Shown: one piece after another, positions 24,915-34,364 of the stretch
Numbering within the stretch: position 1 is the stretch's first letter
How the letters are laid out: each line of letters opens with the position of its first letter
Source: JAJYKN01 sp035516155
GTDB lineage: Bacteria; Nitrospirota; UBA9217
DNA: 64,000 nt
NCBI GenBank assembly: GCA_035516155.1
Contig: DATJAP010000008.1
Coordinates: 1-64,000 of the forward strand
Direction of reading: 5' to 3'
Made by a program: the position numbers and the translations under genes
Notes under the pieces: generated by a model
Database searches by the model: none
Told to the model about the DNA's origin: nothing
Seen by the model: only the letters and a program-made list of their open reading frames with translations

Positions 24915-26891
24915 ATGGCAAAAGAGAACATCGATGTCCTTTCGACGGAAAAAAGAACGTTCCCTCCGTCCAAGGAATTCAGCCAGAAAGCTCATATCAA
25001 AAACATGAAGGAATATGAGCAGCTGTATAAACGCTCCATCGACGACCCGGAGAAGTTCTGGGCCGAGATGGCGGAAAAGAACCTGTCCTGGTACAAAAAG
25101 TGGGACAAGGTCCTTGAGTACGACTTCATGAAGCCGTCCATCAAATGGTTCCTCGGCGGGAAACTGAACGCCTCGGTGAATTGTCTTGACCGCTATATAC
25201 ACACCCCCACGCGCAACAAGGCCGCGCTCATCTGGGAAGCGGACAGCGGCGTATACAAAACATTTACCTACCAGCAGCTCTATTGGGAGGTAAACCGTTT
25301 CGCCAACGTGCTCAAAAAGAAGGGGATCAAGAAGGGCGACCGCGTTACGATCTACCTCCCCATGATACCGGAACTGGCCATCTCCATGCTGGCCTGCGCA
25401 CGCATCGGCGCGATCCACAGCGTGGTCTTCGGCGGGTTCTCGTCCAAATCGCTCAGAGACCGCATCCAGGACTGTCAGTCAACCATGGTCATTACGGCGG
25501 ATGAGGGGCTTCGTGGCGGACGGTTCGTACCGTTAAAGGCCAATGCTGACGAGGCGCTCCTCGAGTGCCCCACGGTCAAGGACATGATCGTGGTTCAGCG
25601 GGCGGGGACTGGCAAAGTCAACATGGAACCCAAGCGGGACTCGTGGTGGCATGAGGAGGTTGCGGCGAAAGACATCAAAAACTTCTGCGAGCCCGAAAAG
25701 ATGGACGCGGAGGACCCGCTTTTCATTCTTTACACGTCCGGTTCCACGGGGAAACCCAAGGGAGTGCTCCATACCACGGGCGGTTACCTTCTCTTCACGA
25801 ACATTTCCTTCAAGTGGATCTTCGACTATCATGAGGAAGACATTCATTTCTGCACGGCCGACATCGGCTGGGTCACGGGCCACAGCTACATCCTCTACGG
25901 ACCCCTCAGCGCGGGCGCAACATCGCTCATGTTCGAAGGCATACCGACCTATCCTGATGCGGGCAGATTCTGGGACATTGTGGACAAGCATCAGGTAAAT
26001 ATCTTCTACACCGCCCCCACGGCGATCCGCGCGCTCATGAAGGAAGGCGACAGCTGGGTCGCCAAGCATGATCTGTCGTCGCTCCGCGTTCTTGGCACGG
26101 TAGGCGAGCCCATCAACCCAGAGGCGTGGATGTGGTATCACAAGAACGTGGGCAAGGAAAAGCTTCCGATCGTCGACACCTGGTGGCAGACCGAAACTGG
26201 CGGCATCCTGATCACGCCGCTCCCCGGCGCCATGACGACGAAGCCGGGATCGGCAACGCGTCCATTCCCCGGCGTCGTGCCAAAAGTCGTGAAGGAAGAC
26301 GGCTCTCCTGCAGGCGTGAATGAGGGCGGTTATCTCGTCATCGAAAAGCCCTGGCCGGGCATGCTCCGCGGAACCTACGGCGATCCCGAGAACAAGCGCA
26401 TCAAGGAAGTTTATTTCAGCAGGTTTCCGGGCAAGTACTTTACGGGCGACGGCGCACGCGTAGATGAAGACGGCGACTACTGGCTCATGGGACGGGTGGA
26501 CGACGTCATCAACGTGTCCGGCCACCGACTGGGCACTGCGGAAGTTGAATCGGCACTGGTAAGCCACGAGGCGGTTGCCGAGGCCGCAGTTGTCGGCTAC
26601 CCGCACGACATCAAAGGCGAAGGTATTTATGTCTACGTGACTCTGAAGGAAGGCCAGAAGCCGTCGGACGAGCTTAAAAAAATACTGACCGGCCATGTTC
26701 GCTCCGTCATCGGTCCGATCGCCACGCCGGATAAACTCCAGTTCGCGCCCGGACTGCCGAAGACGAGAAGCGGCAAGATCATGCGCCGTATTCTGCGCAA
26801 GATCGCCCATAACCAGGTGGAAGATCTTGGCGACACATCAACGCTTGCGGACCCGACTGTTGTCGATAACCTTGTGAAGGGAAGGGTATAA
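24915..26891 (+). CDS. acs: Acetyl-coenzyme A synthetase
   Basis: A 658-residue AMP-forming ligase making acetyl-CoA from acetate, ATP and CoA. The P-loop YTSGSTGKPKGVLHT, the DIGWVTGHSYILYGPL region, the TWWQTETGG motif and the C-terminal Lys621 in TRSGKIMRRILRK (the site acetylated in known Acs proteins) are present. Length matches the family. The ATG at 24915 has AAAGGAGAG upstream; longer in-frame starts lack one. It has its own unit after the actP terminator and ends at a terminator near 26983. Confidence 0.97.
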   Translation: MAKENIDVLSTEKRTFPPSKEFSQKAHIKNMKEYEQLYKRSIDDPEKFWAEMAEKNLSWYKKWDKVLEYDFMKPSIKWFLGGKLNASVNCLDRYIHTPTRNKAALIWEADSGVYKTFTYQQLYWEVNRFANVLKKKGIKKGDRVTIYLPMIPELAISMLACARIGAIHSVVFGGFSSKSLRDRIQDCQSTMVITADEGLRGGRFVPLKANADEALLECPTVKDMIVVQRAGTGKVNMEPKRDSWWHEEVAAKDIKNFCEPEKMDAEDPLFILYTSGSTGKPKGVLHTTGGYLLFTNISFKWIFDYHEEDIHFCTADIGWVTGHSYILYGPLSAGATSLMFEGIPTYPDAGRFWDIVDKHQVNIFYTAPTAIRALMKEGDSWVAKHDLSSLRVLGTVGEPINPEAWMWYHKNVGKEKLPIVDTWWQTETGGILITPLPGAMTTKPGSATRPFPGVVPKVVKEDGSPAGVNEGGYLVIEKPWPGMLRGTYGDPENKRIKEVYFSRFPGKYFTGDGARVDEDGDYWLMGRVDDVINVSGHRLGTAEVESALVSHEAVAEAAVVGYPHDIKGEGIYVYVTLKEGQKPSDELKKILTGHVRSVIGPIATPDKLQFAPGLPKTRSGKIMRRILRKIAHNQVEDLGDTSTLADPTVVDNLVKGRV

Positions 26892-26982
26892 AATAAGAGA
26901 GTAGAGATTCACCTTCCCTGAATAGGCTGCTGACCAGAAAGCTGGTAATTTTATTTCCTGGATATGGGATTTTTCAATCATT

Positions 26983-27030
26983 AAACGTCCTCTTGCGGAT
27001 AGCAGTAGCAAGGGGGCGTTTTTTTATTTT
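26983..27030 (+). terminator. Terminator after acs
   Basis: AAACGTCCTCTTGC and GCAAGGGGGCGTTT form a 14-bp stem with two G-U pairs, then TTTTTATTTT. The rest of the 26892-27296 gap shows no gene. Confidence 0.85.
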
Positions 27031-27296
27031 CATTTGTGTCTTTGTTTTAATCGGTCTGTTATTACGTCCATGAACCATAGAATTATGCTCCTGCGACCGA
27101 CCCTTACTATTGATTTGACATGCGGACTGTAATTGCCTATGCTTGAACAAACAGATTCTTTACGAAAATGCTCTTATAGACCGTTTGGGATGTTCTGCAT
27201 AATGCCAGAAACCGCTGGTTACGGTGCGGTTGTTGATCAGAATACCGGAAATTCGGACAGGAAGCAGAAGGAGTCTTTTCAGCGAGGTGATGACCG

Positions 27297-27884
27297 ATGC
27301 GAACATTTATGATCTATCTGACCGTTTTGCTCTTTGCATCCGGCCTGCATGCCGACGAAAAGAGGTTTTCAGTTCCCGTGGGAGATTCACCGGCTTCCGG
27401 CCCCGCAAGCGCACCGGTGACGATCATCGAATTCCTCGACTTCCAATGACCGCACTGCGTGGCGGCCGGTCCGACCGTCAAAAAGATCATGAATGTGTAC
27501 AAAGGCAAGGTGAGGCTCGTCATCAAGAACTATCCTTATATCTACCGGGATTATTCCCACCTTGCCGCAGAAGCGTCCCTTGCGGCGCGGGACCAAGGCA
27601 AGTACTGGGAGATGCATGACCTGCTGCTGGAAAAGTCTCCAAAGCTCGACCGTGGCAGTCTTATCAGCTATGCACGGGAACTGGGCCTGGATGTGAAAAA
27701 ATTCAGCGAGTCTATCGACGATAAAAAACATGCAGCGGAAATCGAGCGCGACAAAAAACTTGCAGTTGACATGGACCTGTTTAGCACGCCGACATTCTTC
27801 ATCAATGGCCGCAAGGTCATCGGGGAGCGGCCTTTCGCATATTTCAAGAAGATCATCGACGAGGAATTGAATGCAGCACGCTGA
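27297..27884 (+). CDS. DsbA/thioredoxin-fold selenoprotein with in-frame UGA at the active-site Cys
   Basis: Reading from ATG 27297 through an in-frame TGA at 27447 to TAA-equivalent stop at 27884 gives 195 residues: a signal peptide (MRTFMIYLTVLLFASGLHA), then a DsbA/DsbG-like thioredoxin fold. The UGA is residue 51 and falls exactly where the first Cys of the CxxC motif belongs: EFLDFQ-U-PHC-VAAGP. Downstream the fold is intact, including VRLVIKNYPYIYRDYSHLAAEA and the cis-Pro region FSTPTFFINGRKVIG. A possible SECIS apical stem-loop (CGGCC, loop GGTC, CGACCG) lies at 27463-27477. Ribosome site GCGAGGTGATG. It probably acts in periplasmic thiol redox, next to a diheme peroxidase. An inactivating nonsense mutation is the alternative. 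Confidence 0.85.
27463..27477 (+). promoter_or_regulatory. Candidate bacterial SECIS stem-loop
   Basis: CGGCC and CGACCG can pair with one mismatch, leaving a loop with GGTC. It begins 14 bases after the UGA at 27447-27449, a distance usual for bacterial SECIS elements, and a GGUC loop is known from E. coli fdhF. The stem is short, so this is tentative. Confidence 0.4.
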
Positions 27885-27949
27885 AGGTACGTCTCGAGAT
27901 TGATGTTCGCTGTTCATCGTTAAAAATAATAATCTCAAAGGGTCCTCTC

Positions 27950-29014
27950 ATGCTGGCACGTTTCATGGTGTTAACAGGAATTTCGCTTCTTATTCTATCA
28001 ACGAGCACAGCCTTTGCCGGCACCCTCGAACCCTTCAAAGCCGTTCCCGTTCCGGAACAGAATCCTCAAACGCCGGAAAAGATCGAACTCGGTAAAATGC
28101 TTTTTTTCGACCGCCGCCTCTCGGGAGACGGCACCATGAACTGCGCGACCTGTCATGACCCCGAAAAAGCCTTTACCGACGGCCTTGACATATCCCTCAG
28201 CTATCCCACGACGAAAAACTGGAGAAACGCGCCGACGCTCGTTAATGTGGCCTTCCAGAAATATCTTTTTCATGATGGCCGCGCGCTGAGTCTGGAGGAC
28301 CAGGCGCTCTTTCCCATGATGTCGGCCTTTGAAATGAACCGGAATCTCGATTTTTTAGAAGAAGTGATCCGCTCGGTGCCCGAATATGTCGACGCATTCA
28401 AAAAAGTGTTCAACGGTGAGCCGACGCGGGAAAGGATCGCCATGGCTATTGCCGCCTTTGAGCGTACGATTCTCTCCGTGAATGCGCCGCTTGACCGGTA
28501 TTTGAAAGGCGATACAACCGCGCTTTCCGATGACGCCAAGAAAGGACTTGTGATCTTCATGGGGAAAGGCCGGTGCGGGGAATGCCACTACGGGGTAAAC
28601 TTGTGTGATGACAAATTTCACGCTCTGGGTGTGCCTGAGAATCCTGAGTACCGGTCAGACCCCCGTATAGCCGTGACGCGCCGGTTTGTCGCTAAAATCT
28701 ATCATTACGAGGATTACCGCACCCTTGCCGAGGACCTGGGCAGGTACCTGATAACGAGTGACAGAAAAGACTGGAAAGCGTTCAGGACACCGACGCTTCG
28801 CGAGATTGGCAAGACCGCCCCCTACATGCATAACGGAGTGTTCTCCACACTCGATCAGGTGATCGAATTCTTCGACGGGGGAGGTGGCAAGGGAAATGCG
28901 GTGCTGAAACCCCTGGGACTGACGGAGAAGGAAAAGTATTATCTTAAAACATTTCTTCTAGAGGGGCTGGCCGGACATATGGGCGAATTTCAGTACCCCC
29001 GGGTGCCGCAATAG
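27950..29014 (+). CDS. Diheme cytochrome c peroxidase / MauG family protein
   Basis: A 354-residue periplasmic protein with a signal peptide (MVLTGISLLILSTSTAFA) and two haem motifs: CATCH near residue 66 and CGECH near residue 207. Features of the bacterial CCP/MauG family are visible: LGKMLFFDRRLSGDGTMNCATCH, the LFHDGRALSLEDQA region, and the second-domain FRTPTLREIGKTAPYMHNGVF. Its likely role is hydrogen peroxide reduction using periplasmic cytochromes. It follows the selenoprotein gene by 65 bases, suggesting joint function in periplasmic redox defence. Confidence 0.92.
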   Translation: MLARFMVLTGISLLILSTSTAFAGTLEPFKAVPVPEQNPQTPEKIELGKMLFFDRRLSGDGTMNCATCHDPEKAFTDGLDISLSYPTTKNWRNAPTLVNVAFQKYLFHDGRALSLEDQALFPMMSAFEMNRNLDFLEEVIRSVPEYVDAFKKVFNGEPTRERIAMAIAAFERTILSVNAPLDRYLKGDTTALSDDAKKGLVIFMGKGRCGECHYGVNLCDDKFHALGVPENPEYRSDPRIAVTRRFVAKIYHYEDYRTLAEDLGRYLITSDRKDWKAFRTPTLREIGKTAPYMHNGVFSTLDQVIEFFDGGGGKGNAVLKPLGLTEKEKYYLKTFLLEGLAGHMGEFQYPRVPQ

Positions 29015-29114
29015 CAGAGGTTTTATAATAACACGCTTTATAATAATTGACATTGCCGCCGTTTTTTTATACAGTGCTCATGATTGTGTACGTAGCGGAT
29101 AAGGAGTCGTTTCC

Positions 29115-29966
29115 ATGCCCTATTGCAGGCAGTGCGGGAAGGAAGTGAACGCGGGAGAAATTTTTTGCCGGTTCTGTGGAGCAAAACTGTCTCCCGCTCA
29201 GGCAGGTTCGCAAAACCCCTCTTCATCATCCGCCGCGCGAGAAGAAGATCTTGCCCTCTTCATAGGGAAGAATGCCGAAAAATATCTTATCAAATTCCGC
29301 AAATTTGCCAAAAACGGCGAGGACTCCTTTGTAACGACCTGGCATTGGCCCGCCTTTTTCTTCAGCTTCTGGTGGACCCTGTACCGAAAACTTTATGGAT
29401 GGGCGCTGCTGGTACTCTTTCTCGGGTGTGTCCCTTATCTCGGATTTCTCGTCATGATCGCTTTCGGCATGTCTGCAAATTATATCTATTACCGGCACGC
29501 CAAGAAAAAACTGATCGAAGTAAAGAGCCTGTCTGCTTCCGAGGTGGAACGCGCGGTCGCCGTGGCCCGTGCCGGGGGGGTGAACAACGTGGCCGTCGTC
29601 CTGGTTCCGATCGCGGTGATAGCCCTCCTCGGCATCCTGGCCGCGGTCGCTATCCCTCAATTTGTCTCGTACCGGCAGCGTTCCTTTGACCTGAAGGCAA
29701 AGCATGAGATCCAGGATGCCTGCGCCCGCGGCATTGCTTTTTTTGCGGTCCGGCCCGAAATAGCAGAGATCGCGCCTGAGGACTTTTTGGATGCAGGCTT
29801 GGTCCGTTCCCCCGATGTAGAATTGATGCTCCTCGACGGCAGGCGGGAAACCTTCAGCCTGAGTGCGAAGCACAAAAAGGGCCGTAAATTATACCTTACC
29901 GACAACCAGTGCACCCTGACCGAGGAACAGCGGTCCGGGAATGGTGAGGAGCAGACGAAGTTATGA
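29115..29966 (+). CDS. Zinc-ribbon / DUF2628-like membrane / pilin-like segment fusion protein
   Basis: A 283-residue protein beginning with a zinc ribbon (C4, C7, C18, C21). A membrane region resembling DUF2628 follows (WHWPAFFFSFWWTLYRKLYGWALL, about residues 77-130). After it comes a helix of type IV pilin character (VIALLGILAAVAIPQFVSYRQ, about residues 180-200) and then a pilin-like start of the globular part (LKAKHEIQDACARGIAFF). The canonical prepilin cleavage site is absent. Membrane localisation is clear; function is unknown. The ribosome site AAGGAG precedes the ATG. Confidence 0.7.
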   Translation: MPYCRQCGKEVNAGEIFCRFCGAKLSPAQAGSQNPSSSSAAREEDLALFIGKNAEKYLIKFRKFAKNGEDSFVTTWHWPAFFFSFWWTLYRKLYGWALLVLFLGCVPYLGFLVMIAFGMSANYIYYRHAKKKLIEVKSLSASEVERAVAVARAGGVNNVAVVLVPIAVIALLGILAAVAIPQFVSYRQRSFDLKAKHEIQDACARGIAFFAVRPEIAEIAPEDFLDAGLVRSPDVELMLLDGRRETFSLSAKHKKGRKLYLTDNQCTLTEEQRSGNGEEQTKL

Positions 29967-30046
29967 TACGGCATAGCCCGGCAGGGCGCCTCGACGCGGC
30001 GAATTGCTGATGCCCGCTCCCTGGCACCTGAAGAGAAGGAGGATGT

Positions 30047-30607
30047 ATGGACCTGTTCGAAGCCATTAAAACGCGGCGGAGCATCCGCAAGTATATGAAC
30101 AAGCCTGTTGAGAACGAAAAGCTTGAAGCAGTGCTGGAAGCCATTCGCATGGCGCCTTCGTGGGCCAACTATCAATGCTGGCGCTTGGTAGTGGTCAAGG
30201 ACAAGTTCATGAAGGAGAAGATCAGCGCTCTTTCCTATGTGGAATCTTATTTTGCGACGAAAGGCTACAAAACGAACCCCTCGATGAAAGCTCTCGCTGA
30301 AGCTCCGGTGATCATTGTTCTCTGCGCCGATCCGGCGCAGTCTGGCTCGCTCTGGAACCAGAATTACTATCTTGTCGATGCCGGACTTGCAGCACAGAAC
30401 ATGATGCTGGCCGCTCGTGCTGAGGGTCTGGGCACGGTGTTCGTAGGTGTCTACGATGAGGAAAAATTGAAGAGCCTGCTTCACATTCCCTCTGCAATCA
30501 GGATCGTGGGTCTCTTCCCCCTCGGCTATCCTGTCGAGGAAAAGAAGGACGGCCCCGCGAGGAAACCGGTGGGGGAGTTTTGTTTCTTCGAAAAGTGGGG
30601 GTCATGA
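30047..30607 (+). CDS. Nitroreductase family FMN oxidoreductase
   Basis: A 186-residue protein with the family opening MDLFEAIKTRRSIRKYMNKPV (FMN phosphate binding), MAPSWANYQCWRLVVV, and the C-terminal GLGTVFVGVYDEEKLKSLL ... VGLFPLGYPVE. It would be an NAD(P)H-dependent FMN enzyme; the substrate cannot be predicted. AAGGAGGATG is an ideal ribosome site. It lies 80 bases after the zinc-ribbon gene. Confidence 0.9.
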   Translation: MDLFEAIKTRRSIRKYMNKPVENEKLEAVLEAIRMAPSWANYQCWRLVVVKDKFMKEKISALSYVESYFATKGYKTNPSMKALAEAPVIIVLCADPAQSGSLWNQNYYLVDAGLAAQNMMLAARAEGLGTVFVGVYDEEKLKSLLHIPSAIRIVGLFPLGYPVEEKKDGPARKPVGEFCFFEKWGS

Positions 30608-30650
30608 GAGTGATCCATTTGATGTCTTTCATAGCACGGGAATAAAGTCC

Positions 30651-31523
30651 ATGAAAATTCTTCTTATCGGAAAATCCGGCCAGCTTGGGGTCGATATTCT
30701 GAACTGTAATACGATTCATGAAATCTATGCTCCCGATCGCACCATTCTCGATATCCGTTCACGGGACGCCGTCAATGCAGCGCTCGACCGGTACCGCCCC
30801 GAGGCGGTCATAAACACCGTTGATTTTCGCGATGTGCCGCTCTGTGAAAGCGATCCGGGAACCGCATTCGCCGTGAACTGCGTTGCGGTACGGGATCTTG
30901 CCGCTGCATGCAACCGTGTCGGGTCTCTCTTCGTCACGTTCAGCACGGACTACGTTTTTGATGGTGAAAAGAAGGCGAGTTACCTGGAGAGCGACAAACC
31001 GGCACCGCTTCAGATGTACGGCATCTCCCGCCTTGCAGGCGAGTTCGCGGCCCTCTCCACAGCCCACGGCAGCTCAATGATCATAAGGACCTGCGGGCTC
31101 TACGGCAATGCCGGAGACAGGGGCGCGAGCAGAAACTTTGTAGACCAGCGCATCGAGGACGCGGAGGCCGGAAGGGAATTCGAAATGGGAGGAGACCAAG
31201 TCGTCTCTCCCACGTACACCCACGATTTGAGCAAGGCGGTCCTGCGGCTCCTTGAGCATCCTCACCGGACACCGGGCATCTATCATCTGGTAAATGAGGG
31301 AAAGTGCAGCTGGTATGAATTCACCAAAGCCATCTACGATATCATGGGTCTGAACGTGAAACTCAAGCCAGTGGACCGCAGCGGCACACAAGGCGATATC
31401 CATCGGCCTCTCTACTCAGCACTCGCGAATACCAGGGCCCGCGCTCTTGATATTGTTCTTCCCCCCTGGCAAAACGCGCTGGAGCGCTATCTAAAGGAAA
31501 AATATAAAACGGGAAAACCCTGA
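30651..31523 (+). CDS. dTDP-4-dehydrorhamnose reductase-like (RfbD family) SDR protein
   Basis: A 290-residue Rossmann protein with GKSGQLG at the N-terminus, INTVDFRDVPLCESDP, FSTDYVFDG and a C-terminal SYNQEFT-like WYEFTKAIYD segment, all typical of RfbD. The catalytic YxxxK triad reads MYGISRLAGE: the Lys is Arg here. The enzyme would make dTDP-L-rhamnose, but no rfbA/B/C genes are adjacent. Because of the substitution and the isolation, another deoxysugar or a regulatory NAD-binding role is possible. Confidence 0.8.
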   Translation: MKILLIGKSGQLGVDILNCNTIHEIYAPDRTILDIRSRDAVNAALDRYRPEAVINTVDFRDVPLCESDPGTAFAVNCVAVRDLAAACNRVGSLFVTFSTDYVFDGEKKASYLESDKPAPLQMYGISRLAGEFAALSTAHGSSMIIRTCGLYGNAGDRGASRNFVDQRIEDAEAGREFEMGGDQVVSPTYTHDLSKAVLRLLEHPHRTPGIYHLVNEGKCSWYEFTKAIYDIMGLNVKLKPVDRSGTQGDIHRPLYSALANTRARALDIVLPPWQNALERYLKEKYKTGKP

Positions 31524-32268
31524 AAAGTGCTCGACCGGTCACCGGTTCCCGCTCACTGCAGGGGAAACCATCTTTCGTCTGCCTTCCTCATTCCCCTCAT
31601 CATGTCGTCCTGATTACAAAAAAAGGCAATTAGCGGGTTATCATAATTTACCCGCCCTCATTCTATGAAAAAGCCAATTGTCATTTTTGATTCTGCTTTG
31701 TTATATTATATGTGGTAAAAAGTTCATAACGAACAAAATAAGCATATAAAACTATTGTCCGGTAAAGCGCCAGGCCAATCAATCAGATATCTGCTTTCGA
31801 TAGTATAAATTCAACCATTTCAAAGGGTTACCTCTTGGCAAAATATGTTGTCCGGGAAAGCGTGAATTTCATATCTTAGAGGCATGTCTTCAGCTTAGGG
31901 GGAAAATGCTCTCTTTAAGCTGGTCAAAAAATCTGTCACGATAATTGAAACACAAAAGTTATATTGTCCAGGATAACAATGGTCACAACTGATCTTGCGG
32001 CGTCGCATCTGAGATAAATTCCCAGCCACAATTGGGCAATTATATTAGTTCCCTCTTTATGCGGGGCCTTTTGGGAAGGGAATGGTACATTCAAGGACGG
32101 CTTAAGAAATCGTGCTTTCCCGTTTTGTGAATGAAATTCTGCGTTCCCGCCGAAGGACATTCTGATACTGGTATAATTAAAACAGAATGACAATCTGTTC
32201 TTTCCTCTTTTGTTTTGGTGAATGCGGTAGGCGTTTGCTCGATCTGGCAACGCAGGGAGAAGATACTT
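31524..32268. other. Long AT-rich intergenic region upstream of mgsA
   Basis: About 745 bases with no plausible coding sequence. A short GCGGGT/ACCCGC hairpin lies near 31633-31656, and TCCGGTAAAGCG at 31758 and TCCGGGAAAGCG at 31851 are near-repeats. No tRNA or riboswitch was recognised. It precedes the sugar-transport/transketolase/RLP locus and may hold its promoter. Confidence 0.4.
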
Positions 32269-32733
32269 ATGGAGGATTATATAAAGGTTGAAATGGGTCA
32301 GCAAAAAAATATTGTTCTTGTTGCCCATGACCATAAAAAGCAGGATCTCCTTGAATGGGCAAAATTCAACAGGGATCTTCTGGCCAAGCACAGGCTCTAT
32401 GCAACCGGTACGACGGGCACTCTTCTCGAAAGGGAACTGGGCCTTGAAGTGATAAAACTGCAAAGCGGTCCACTCGGCGGGGATCAGCAGATTGGCGCTA
32501 AAATAGCCGATGGGGTCATTGATTTCCTCATCTTTTTTTGGGATCCTCTCGAACCGCAACCCCATGATCCCGACGTAAAAGCCCTTTTGAGAATCGCCGT
32601 GGTCTGGAACATCCCTGCGGCCTGCAACAGGGCAACTGCGGATTTCATGATTTCATCGTCGCTTATGTCAGATGAGTATAAACGCCTCGTGCCGAATTAT
32701 GAAACGTACCGACAGCGGCTGAGGGAATTATGA
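32269..32733 (+). CDS. mgsA: Methylglyoxal synthase
   Basis: A 154-residue enzyme converting dihydroxyacetone phosphate to methylglyoxal and phosphate. Conserved elements: VAHDHKKQDLLEW (His), LYATGTTGTLL (phosphate binding), SGPLGGDQQIGAKIADG (catalytic Asp), FFWDPLEPQPHDPDVKALLR and IPAACNRATADFMI. The ATG at 32269 matches the family length and has CAGGGAGAAG upstream. It is the first gene before a sugar ABC transporter, transketolase and RuBisCO-like protein, and could relieve a triose-phosphate surplus or phosphate starvation there. Confidence 0.95.
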   Translation: MEDYIKVEMGQQKNIVLVAHDHKKQDLLEWAKFNRDLLAKHRLYATGTTGTLLERELGLEVIKLQSGPLGGDQQIGAKIADGVIDFLIFFWDPLEPQPHDPDVKALLRIAVVWNIPAACNRATADFMISSSLMSDEYKRLVPNYETYRQRLREL

Positions 32734-32891
32734 AGAGCTTCGATCGCGATATTGATATCTATTTTGCGAATGAGGGAGCATGAAAATACGACGATGAATG
32801 GGAAAGAAGAGAATAAAGTTGAGCGTTGAAGAACACGGACTTCCTAAGTTCTGAGTTTCGTTTACTGATAAGATGCAAGGAGGAAACAACC

Positions 32892-34319
32892 ATGAAAAGA
32901 ATAACACGGAGGGATTTTCTTAGAACAACAGGCATGGGCGCGGCGGGTCTGGCACTCGGCTCGTCAATCCTTGATTTGAATAACGTATTTGCCCAGTCAT
33001 CCGGTCGGAGGACACTCCGTCTGCTCCAATGGAGTCATTTCGTTCCGCGGTATGACAAGTGGTTTGACCCCTATGCAAAAGAATGGGGGGAAAAACATAA
33101 TGTGAATGTGATTGTCGACCATATCAGTCTGTCCGACCTCAGGAGCACGTTTGCTGCGGAAGTTGTGGCCGGAAGGGGTCATGATCTGATCGAGTTTATC
33201 AACCCGCCATCGGATTTCGAGCCCAGCGTTCTGGACCTGACCGATGTAAACCAGGAGGCTGAGAAACGGTTCGGGAAACAGGTGCCCGTGGCCAGACTGA
33301 GTTCATACAATCCCGATACCAGGAAATTTTACGGGTTCTGCCATGGGTGGACCATCGATCCCGGTGATTACCGGAAATCGCTCTGGGAGAAAGTGGGAAT
33401 GCCGGATGGACCAACAACGTGGGAAGAGCTGCTTGTTTACAGCGCCCGTATTAAAAATGAACTAGGCGTCCAGAACGGGATCGGGATTTCCCAGGAGCTG
33501 GACTCGAATATGGCTGGAAGGGCCCTGCTCTGGTCGTTCGACACATCAACGCAGGACGCAGAGGAGCGCGTAAGTCTGGATAACAAGCGGACTGTCGAAG
33601 CCGTAAAATATATGAAAGACCTTTACGACAAGACACTTACGCCGGAAGTTTTCGCCTGGACCCCAGCTTCGAACAACCAGGCGCTTATCGCCGGCCGCGC
33701 TTCGTATATCCTGAACTCGATCTCGGCCTACCGGTCGGCGCAGCAGGATGTTCCTGAGATCGCCAAGGATGTCTATCTCACCGCTGCCTTGAAAGGTCCA
33801 CGGGGGACAGCGTGGGCAAGCGAACATGTCATCTACGTGTCGGTCATTCCTAAATTTGCCGCGGCGAATGCGGACCTGGCAAAGCAGTTTCTGCTTGATC
33901 TTGTGGCGAATTACGACCGGGCCATGTGGGAGAGCGAGCTTTATGCCACGCCATCATATTTTAATGCGTCTGTGCCACGGGGCGATCGGGGATATCCTGA
34001 AGTAAAGGGTGCAAAGACGATGAGGGATGTTTTCCATGCGTGGTTCGAGAGCGATCCCTTTGTTTTGCCGGGAGAGGCAAAAGGCAAACTGATACCTCTT
34101 ATGGATGCAGAAAAGTGGAGCGCGAATGTGGGATATCCCGGCCCGGCGAGTCCGGCGGAGGGGGAGATATTCGGCACCTTTGTGATCCCCAATATGTTTG
34201 CCCGCGTGGCCCAAGGCAAGCAAACACCGGAGGAATCAGTCAAGCAGGCGGCAGCGGAGTGTGAAAAAATCTTCGAGAAATGGCGGGCCCAAGGCCTGAT
34301 GAGGAAAAAGGCAGCATAG
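32892..34319 (+). CDS. Tat-type carbohydrate ABC transporter substrate-binding protein
   Basis: A 475-residue extracellular solute-binding protein family 1 member. The N-terminus is a twin-arginine signal (RRDFLRTTGMGAAGLALGSS) rather than the usual Sec or lipoprotein signal. The mature part shows the family pattern DPYAKEWGEKHNVNVIVD, FYGFCHGWTIDPGDYRKSLWEKVG, TWEELLVYSARI. AGGAAACAACC precedes the ATG. It is followed by its ATPase and two permeases, forming a CUT1-like sugar importer. The substrate is unknown; the adjacent transketolase and RLP suggest a sugar or sugar acid. Confidence 0.9.
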   Translation: MKRITRRDFLRTTGMGAAGLALGSSILDLNNVFAQSSGRRTLRLLQWSHFVPRYDKWFDPYAKEWGEKHNVNVIVDHISLSDLRSTFAAEVVAGRGHDLIEFINPPSDFEPSVLDLTDVNQEAEKRFGKQVPVARLSSYNPDTRKFYGFCHGWTIDPGDYRKSLWEKVGMPDGPTTWEELLVYSARIKNELGVQNGIGISQELDSNMAGRALLWSFDTSTQDAEERVSLDNKRTVEAVKYMKDLYDKTLTPEVFAWTPASNNQALIAGRASYILNSISAYRSAQQDVPEIAKDVYLTAALKGPRGTAWASEHVIYVSVIPKFAAANADLAKQFLLDLVANYDRAMWESELYATPSYFNASVPRGDRGYPEVKGAKTMRDVFHAWFESDPFVLPGEAKGKLIPLMDAEKWSANVGYPGPASPAEGEIFGTFVIPNMFARVAQGKQTPEESVKQAAAECEKIFEKWRAQGLMRKKAA

Positions 34320-34364
34320 GTTTTCTCCGCTCATCGGAAGGCTGGCAAGTGAAAAAAACAATTC

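Noticed and set aside
25533..26810. 425-codon open frame on the minus strand opposite acs
   Set aside because: It lies wholly inside acs, whose protein is full length and conserved; the antisense frame shows no domain and arises from codon bias.
27224..27619. Plus-strand frame starting upstream of the selenoprotein
   Set aside because: It is in another frame and has no domain. The frame through the TGA at 27447 gives a complete signal peptide and thioredoxin fold.
31936..32565. 209-codon minus-strand frame across the mgsA region
   Set aside because: It overlaps the well-conserved mgsA and shows no recognisable motif.
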